Origin: SIG299 sp051880375
Lineage (GTDB): Bacteria; Bacillota; Clostridia; Lachnospirales; Lachnospiraceae
Direction: 5' to 3'
Assembly: GCA_051880375.1 (NCBI GenBank)
Contig: JBJENV010000041.1
Span: 1 to 64,000 of the forward strand
DNA length: 64,000 nucleotides
Notes under the pieces: model-generated
Database searches by the model: none
Seen by the model: only the letters and a program-made list of their open reading frames with translations
Told to the model about the DNA's origin: nothing
Translations under genes and position numbers: made by a program
Part shown: positions 59,510 through 64,000 of the stretch, one piece after another
How positions within the stretch are numbered: position 1 is the stretch's first letter
Layout: every line of letters starts with the position of its first letter

Positions 59510-60064
59510 ATGAATGAAAGAGTAAAACCATTTGAAGAGAAAATGAACAAATCCTTGGATGCATTAAAGGAAGAATTTGCATCCATCCGCGCAGGACGTG
59601 CAAATCCGCATCTGCTTGACAAGATTCGTGTGGATTACTATGGACAGCCATCCACCCTTCAGTCGGTAGCAAACGTTTCCGTTCCGGAGGCAAGAGTGAT
59701 TCAGATTCAGCCTTGGGAAAGTAAAATGATTAAGGATATCGAAAAGGCAATCATTGCATCTGATTTAGGAATTACACCTGGAAACGACGGAAAGGTAATT
59801 CGTCTTGTATTTCCGGAGTTGACGGAGGATCGTCGTAAGGAGCTGGTAAAAGATATTAAGAAAAAGTCTGAGACGGCGAAGGTTGCAGTTCGTAATATCA
59901 GAAGAGACGCAAATGACGCAATTAAGAAGGCGGCAAAAGCGAATGAAATTTCTGAGGATGAGCAAAAACAGATTGAGGATGAAATTCAGAAGCTGACAGA
60001 CAAGTTTATTGCAGAAATTGATAAGAGTACAGACGCTAAATCTTCCGAGGTTATGACCGTATAA
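59510..60064 (+). CDS. frr: Ribosome recycling factor
   Basis: RRF splits post-termination ribosomes together with EF-G. The 184-aa product has the family features: the three-helix domain I with ASIRAGRANPHLLDKI and domain II VDYYGQPSTLQSVANV, and the C-terminal helix segment DEIQKLTDKFIAEID. ATG 59510 follows GGAGGAAG (59497-59504); the longer open frame from 59459 overlaps pyrH. A terminator-like hairpin lies just downstream. Confidence 0.97.
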   Translation: MNERVKPFEEKMNKSLDALKEEFASIRAGRANPHLLDKIRVDYYGQPSTLQSVANVSVPEARVIQIQPWESKMIKDIEKAIIASDLGITPGNDGKVIRLVFPELTEDRRKELVKDIKKKSETAKVAVRNIRRDANDAIKKAAKANEISEDEQKQIEDEIQKLTDKFIAEIDKSTDAKSSEVMTV

Positions 60065-60073
60065 CAACAAACA

Positions 60074-60114
60074 GTGGACGTATCCGCTTGCCAAAGTTGG
60101 TACGTCCATTTTTT
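60074..60114 (+). terminator. Terminator-like hairpin after frr
   Basis: TGGACGTATCC pairs with GGTACGTCCA with one bulged base, followed by six T. It lies between frr and uppS, so it may be a partial terminator within the cluster. Confidence 0.7.
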
Positions 60115-60158
60115 CAATGGTTGACAGTATTGGATTTTTATTTGAGAGGAGCATTACT

Positions 60159-60881
60159 GTGGCAGAAGAACTGAATCCTTCCTGGAGAATACCGGAGCAT
60201 GTTGCAATTATTATGGACGGGAACGGCAGATGGGCCAAGATGAGAGGTCTGCCGCGTACGATGGGCCACCGACAGGGTGGAAAGACAGTAGAACATATTG
60301 CCGAGGAAGCATATCGGCTTGGAATAAAATATATGACGTTGTATGCATTTTCTACGGAAAACTGGATGCGACCGAAGGAAGAAGTGGATACATTAATGAA
60401 TCTTCTTCGGAATTATTTAAAAGACTGTGTCAGACAGGCAGAAAAGAATAAAATGCGGGTTAAGGTGTTGGGAGATATATCAAGACTCGATGAAGATTTA
60501 CAGGAGAGTATCCGTACATTAGAACAGGCATCGGCAAACAATACGGGATTACGTTTCCAGATTGCCTTGAATTACGGCGGACGAGATGAACTGTTGCGTG
60601 CCACGAAAAAGCTTTGTCAAAAAGTGAATGACGGACAGCTTATGCCACAGGATATTACTCCCGAACTGTTTGCATCCTGCCTGGATACCGCAGGAATTCC
60701 GGATCCGGATTTACTCATTCGGACCAGCGGAGAACAGCGGCTTTCCAACTTTCTGCCATGGCAGCTTGCTTATACCGAGCTTTATTTTCCGGATGTGCTT
60801 TGGCCGGATTTTTCAAAGAGTGATTTAATTGATGCAATAGCTTATTACAATACAAGAGAGCGAAGATACGGAGGAGTATAG
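60159..60881 (+). CDS. uppS: Undecaprenyl diphosphate synthase (isoprenyl transferase)
   Basis: UppS adds isopentenyl units to farnesyl diphosphate with cis geometry to make the C55 carrier lipid used by MraY. The 240-aa product has the signature HVAIIMDGNGRWAK with the essential Asp, LYAFSTENWMRP, and the C-terminal LLIRTSGEQRLSNFLPWQ. The start is GTG 60159 behind GAGAGGAG; the longer frame from 60117 begins inside the hairpin region. IPP for this enzyme comes from the MEP pathway (dxr here and ispH at 40179). One base separates it from cdsA. Confidence 0.97.
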   Translation: MAEELNPSWRIPEHVAIIMDGNGRWAKMRGLPRTMGHRQGGKTVEHIAEEAYRLGIKYMTLYAFSTENWMRPKEEVDTLMNLLRNYLKDCVRQAEKNKMRVKVLGDISRLDEDLQESIRTLEQASANNTGLRFQIALNYGGRDELLRATKKLCQKVNDGQLMPQDITPELFASCLDTAGIPDPDLLIRTSGEQRLSNFLPWQLAYTELYFPDVLWPDFSKSDLIDAIAYYNTRERRYGGV

Positions 60882-60882
60882 T

Positions 60883-61683
60883 ATGTTTATGGTAAGACTA
60901 CGAAGCAGTATTATTCTACTGCTGGTTACCCTGTTTGTTGTGATTATGGGCGGCAAGCTGCTTTTTACCGTAACTATGCTGCTTTCCGTCATTGGTATGT
61001 GGGAACTGCTTCGTGTGGCAAAGGTACATGAGACATTGCTTGGCAAACTGGCCTGTGTGGCGATAATTGCACAGAGCTTATTGATTTATTTTGAGAAAAC
61101 TGAGTTTTTACTTCCGTTTTTTGTTGGATATCTGCTGCTTCTTATGGCAGTATATGTGTTTTCTTTTCCAAAGTATAATGCAGAGCAGGTTTTGTATGCA
61201 TTTTTTGGACTGTTTTATGTCGGTCTGATGCTTTCGTATATTTATCGGGTTCGCATTCTCCCTCATGGAGCTTACCTTGTGTGGCTGATTTTTATCGGTG
61301 CATGGGGCTCCGACACATGTGCCTACTGTGCGGGAATTCTGTTTGGAAAGCATAAAGCGGCGCCGGTTCTCAGCCCGAAGAAGACATGGGAAGGCTGTAT
61401 CGGAGGAGTGCTTGGAGCTTCGCTTCTTTCCGTACTGTATGGGCTTGCGATGAACGGTATTTTTGGTCATACGGCATCCTTAACGCTGTATGCATTGATT
61501 GGTGCGTGCGCAGCAGTTATATCGCAGGTCGGTGATCTTGCAGCCTCTGCCTTAAAGAGAAACAATGACATTAAGGATTACGGAAATTTGATACCGGGGC
61601 ACGGCGGTGTCTTAGATCGGTTTGACAGCATTATTTTTGTGGCTCCGGTTGTTTATTATCTTGCAGTTTATGTGACAATGTAA
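60883..61683 (+). CDS. cdsA: Phosphatidate cytidylyltransferase
   Basis: CdsA makes CDP-diacylglycerol from phosphatidic acid and CTP. The 266-aa protein has about seven to eight membrane spans and the CDP-DAG synthase signature near the C-terminus: SALKRNNDIKDYGN, then PGHGGVLDRFDS. AWGSDTCAYCAG and PKKTWEGCIGG are also typical. It starts one base after the uppS stop and feeds PgsA, Cls and Lgt with lipid precursors. Confidence 0.96.
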   Translation: MFMVRLRSSIILLLVTLFVVIMGGKLLFTVTMLLSVIGMWELLRVAKVHETLLGKLACVAIIAQSLLIYFEKTEFLLPFFVGYLLLLMAVYVFSFPKYNAEQVLYAFFGLFYVGLMLSYIYRVRILPHGAYLVWLIFIGAWGSDTCAYCAGILFGKHKAAPVLSPKKTWEGCIGGVLGASLLSVLYGLAMNGIFGHTASLTLYALIGACAAVISQVGDLAASALKRNNDIKDYGNLIPGHGGVLDRFDSIIFVAPVVYYLAVYVTM

Positions 61684-61715
61684 GGACAATACTATGGAAG
61701 GATATCGTTATTAGC

Positions 61716-62909
61716 ATGAGGAAAATAGCAATACTCGGTTCTACCGGCTCTATCGGTACCCAGACGCTGGAGGTCGTAAGAAAGCAGGCAGAGAGAACGG
61801 AGCAAAAGGAAAGTAATCAGGACCAAAAGATCGAGGTAGTAGCGCTTGCGGTAAAGCAGAATGTGGATCTTTTGTTTGAGCAGGTGCGGGAGTTTTCACC
61901 AAGACTGGTCTGCGTATACGATACAGAAAGAGCAGTGGAACTGGAGCAAAGGCTGAAAGCAATCAAAAGCTGTACTGAGGTAGTGACCGGCATGGAAGGA
62001 CTGATTGCGTGCGCAACAATTTCCGAGGCTGATCTTGTAGTAACTGCCTTTGTGGGTATGATTGGCATACGCCCGACACTCGAAGCGCTAAAATCAGGAA
62101 AAGACATTGCGTTGGCAAATAAAGAAACGCTTGTGACGGCAGGGCATCTGATTATGCCGCTTGCAAGAGAGAAAAAATGTGCCATCCTTCCGGTAGACAG
62201 TGAGCATTCGGCTATTTTTCAAGCATTGCAGGGAAGTGCCGGAAATAAAGTGCATAAGATTCTATTGACGGCTTCCGGCGGACCGTTTCGCGGAAAAACG
62301 AAAGAGGAGCTTCGTTATGTTACGGTGGAGGATGCCTTAAAGCATCCGAACTGGTCGATGGGAAGAAAGATTACGGTGGATTCTTCCACGATGGTGAACA
62401 AAGGTCTGGAAGTTATGGAAGCAAAGTGGCTCTTTGATGTAGAGCCGGAGCAGATTCAGGTTGTCATTCAGCCACAGAGCATCATTCATTCGATGATAGA
62501 ATATGAAGACGGAGCGGTAATAGCGCAGCTTGGCACGCCGGATATGAAGCTTCCGATTCAGTATGCGCTGTATTACCCGGAGCGCAAGAGTACAACTTCG
62601 GAGCGACTGGATTTTTACAAACTTCATTCCATTGATTTTTTTGAGCCGGATAACGAGACGTTTCCGGGGTTGCCACTTGCCTATGAGGCAATCAAAGCAG
62701 GCGGAAGTATGCCGACCGTTTATAATGCAGCAAATGAATGGGCAGTCGCAGCATTCTTGAACCGTAAAATCACATATCTTGATATTCCGGAAATCATCCG
62801 AAGTGCGATGGAGAAGCATCGAATCATTCAAAATCCATCGCTTGAGGAGATTTTGGAAACAGAGCAGGCAATCTACCGGTCTTTGGAAGAAAGTGTGTTT
62901 CATAAATAG
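61716..62909 (+). CDS. dxr: 1-deoxy-D-xylulose 5-phosphate reductoisomerase
   Basis: Dxr converts DXP to MEP with NADPH, the committed step of the MEP pathway. The 397-aa product has the NADPH-binding GSTGSIGTQTLEVV, ANKETLVTAGHL, VDSEHSAIFQAL with the metal-binding Asp and Glu, and ASGGPFRGKT plus PNWSMGRKITVDSSTMVNKG. ATG 61716 lies 32 nt after cdsA. A charged insert (~26-40, QKESNQDQK) slightly lengthens the N-terminal domain. Confidence 0.97.
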   Translation: MRKIAILGSTGSIGTQTLEVVRKQAERTEQKESNQDQKIEVVALAVKQNVDLLFEQVREFSPRLVCVYDTERAVELEQRLKAIKSCTEVVTGMEGLIACATISEADLVVTAFVGMIGIRPTLEALKSGKDIALANKETLVTAGHLIMPLAREKKCAILPVDSEHSAIFQALQGSAGNKVHKILLTASGGPFRGKTKEELRYVTVEDALKHPNWSMGRKITVDSSTMVNKGLEVMEAKWLFDVEPEQIQVVIQPQSIIHSMIEYEDGAVIAQLGTPDMKLPIQYALYYPERKSTTSERLDFYKLHSIDFFEPDNETFPGLPLAYEAIKAGGSMPTVYNAANEWAVAAFLNRKITYLDIPEIIRSAMEKHRIIQNPSLEEILETEQAIYRSLEESVFHK

Positions 62910-62917
62910 GAGGTACT

Positions 62918-64000
62918 ATGAGTATTATTGTTGCAATTTTGATTTTCAGCCTGATTATTATTATTCATGAGCTGGGGCATTTTTTACTTGCAAAAAAGAA
63001 CGGAATCGGCGTCGTGGAATTTTCAATCGGACTCGGACCGACCTTGTTCGGCTTTACAAAGGGTGGAACAAAGTATTCGATTAAGCTGCTTCCGTTTGGC
63101 GGCATGTGTCAGATGTTAGGAGAGGACAGTGACCAGAATTCTACCGAAGAAAGCGCATTTTACTCCAAAGGAGTCTGGCAGCGTATTTCTGTTATTTTTG
63201 CCGGACCGTTTTTTAACTTTGTGCTTGCATTCGTGCTATCATTGTTTATTATCGGCTGTGTAGGCTACGACCCGGCTACCGTCCGTTCGGTAACAGAAGG
63301 TTCTCCGGCAGCTGCGGCTGGTCTTCAGGCAGGGGATGTGATTACAAAGTTCGGTAAGAGCAGTATTTCTATCGGAAGGGAACTGGATTCTTACTTTATG
63401 TACAATGAAGTGACGGCTGAACCGATTCCGGTGAAGTATCGGCGCGATGGGGAAGTATATTCTACAACCATAGAACCTGTTCTTACCAAGAAGTATATCC
63501 TTGGTTTTGATTATTATCCAAATACGGACACCAAAGCTGAAATTCTTACAGTCTATGAAAACTATCCGGTGCATCAGGCCGGAATGCAGCCGGGCGATGT
63601 GATTACACATGTGAACGGAACGGCTGTAACTACAGGAATAGAATTATCGGAGTACATGAGTACACACCCGCTCGGTGAAGCATCGGTGTCAGTTACGTAT
63701 GAACGGGATGGGGTATCTACAACAGTAGAATTAACACCTGCTTTGTATCAGGAAGGGTATTCTATCGGCTTTTCCTATAATCTTGGCAGGGAAAAGACCG
63801 GCGTACTTCAGACAATTAAGTATAGCTTTATTGAAGTCAAGTACTGGATTGTAACGACAGTGAAAAACGTAGGTCTTTTGATTACGGGACAGTTAAGCTC
63901 CAAGGATGTGGGCGGTCCGGTTGCAATTATCGGTACCATCGGTGATGTATATGAACAGACGCAGGAACAGGGTAATGCACTTGATGTGGTTCTGCAGATG
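62918..64000 (+). CDS. rseP: RIP metalloprotease RseP/RasP (site-2 protease), 3' end outside window
   Basis: This intramembrane zinc protease cleaves membrane-spanning anti-sigma factors and leftover signal peptides. The visible 361 residues run to the window end with no stop. The zinc motif HELGH is at 17-21 in the first span, followed by GGMCQMLGED and the GPFFNFVLA segment. Two PDZ domains are visible, ~128-200 (EGSPAAAAGLQAGDVI) and ~215-285 (ENYPVHQAGMQPGDVI). The later VGGPVAIIG segment is also typical. ATG 62918 follows AGGAGG, 8 nt after dxr. Two PDZ domains are more than the single one of Bacillus RasP and as in E. coli RseP. Confidence 0.95.
   Translation, partial: MSIIVAILIFSLIIIIHELGHFLLAKKNGIGVVEFSIGLGPTLFGFTKGGTKYSIKLLPFGGMCQMLGEDSDQNSTEESAFYSKGVWQRISVIFAGPFFNFVLAFVLSLFIIGCVGYDPATVRSVTEGSPAAAAGLQAGDVITKFGKSSISIGRELDSYFMYNEVTAEPIPVKYRRDGEVYSTTIEPVLTKKYILGFDYYPNTDTKAEILTVYENYPVHQAGMQPGDVITHVNGTAVTTGIELSEYMSTHPLGEASVSVTYERDGVSTTVELTPALYQEGYSIGFSYNLGREKTGVLQTIKYSFIEVKYWIVTTVKNVGLLITGQLSSKDVGGPVAIIGTIGDVYEQTQEQGNALDVVLQM

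Overview
The window reads as a chromosomal housekeeping segment of an endospore-forming, monoderm Firmicute of the class Clostridia, most like a Lachnospiraceae member. The reasons are the spoIIGA-sigE-sigG sporulation block next to ftsZ, a PrpC/PrkC-RsgA-Rpe-ThiN operon, an ispH gene fused to S1 domains, and Na+-pump decarboxylase genes. The family-level placement is inference; no rRNA or tRNA gene is present to test it. Genes are densely packed and almost all lie on the plus strand. The one supported minus-strand gene is a DUF4397-like protein at 32149-32907. No insertion sequence, prophage, CRISPR array or tRNA was seen.

Layout. 1-7694: Ser/Thr phosphatase (cut by the window edge), PASTA kinase PrkC, RsgA, Rpe, a PilZ c-di-GMP receptor, ThiN, YchF and Lgt. 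7695-19598: a division and cell-wall (dcw) cluster with mraZ, rsmH, an ftsL-like gene, two class B PBPs, mraY, murD, ftsW, ftsQ/divIB and ftsZ. It begins with a MraZ-type operator and ends at a strong terminator. 19598-22565: spoIIGA and sigE behind a Spo0A-like promoter, then a ~340-bp near-palindrome, then sigG. 22567-32115: a ten-gene Mrp/Mbh-like cation antiporter operon with four separate NuoL/M/N-type subunits. 32149-34600: the divergent DUF4397-like gene and a cardiolipin synthase. 34664-42170: folD, rimO, pgsA, a GerMN lipoprotein, an HI0933-type flavoprotein, cmk and ispH-S1. 42210-50947: cheR, plsX, acpP, rnc, smc, ftsY and a threonine ammonia-lyase. 51024-52869: recA with LexA-like boxes, and recX. 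52907-57926: a five-gene carboxyltransferase/Na+-pump operon. 58033-64000: bactofilin, pyrH, frr, uppS, cdsA, dxr and rseP (cut by the window edge).

How the genes fit together. Many genes serve envelope growth: lipid II synthesis and its polymerases, undecaprenyl and phospholipid precursors, lipoprotein maturation and divisome parts. PrkC and PrpC are a likely phospho-switch over them. The Mrp-like operon and the OadB/OadG pump both handle Na+ or H+ at the membrane and could share one ion circuit.

The least ordinary items are: the palindrome between sigE and sigG, whose right arm supplies part of a candidate forespore promoter; the carboxyltransferase operon, which pairs a 12S-type and a 5S-type subunit with a Na+ pump but has no biotin carboxylase; the four-antiporter Mrp/Mbh-like operon; a strong in-frame ribosome-binding site at the IspH/S1 junction; the unrecognised extracellular tail of PrkC; and a PBP with KTA in place of KTG. 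Start codons were moved from the longest possible ORF wherever a clear ribosome-binding site or family length supported it; each such choice is stated.
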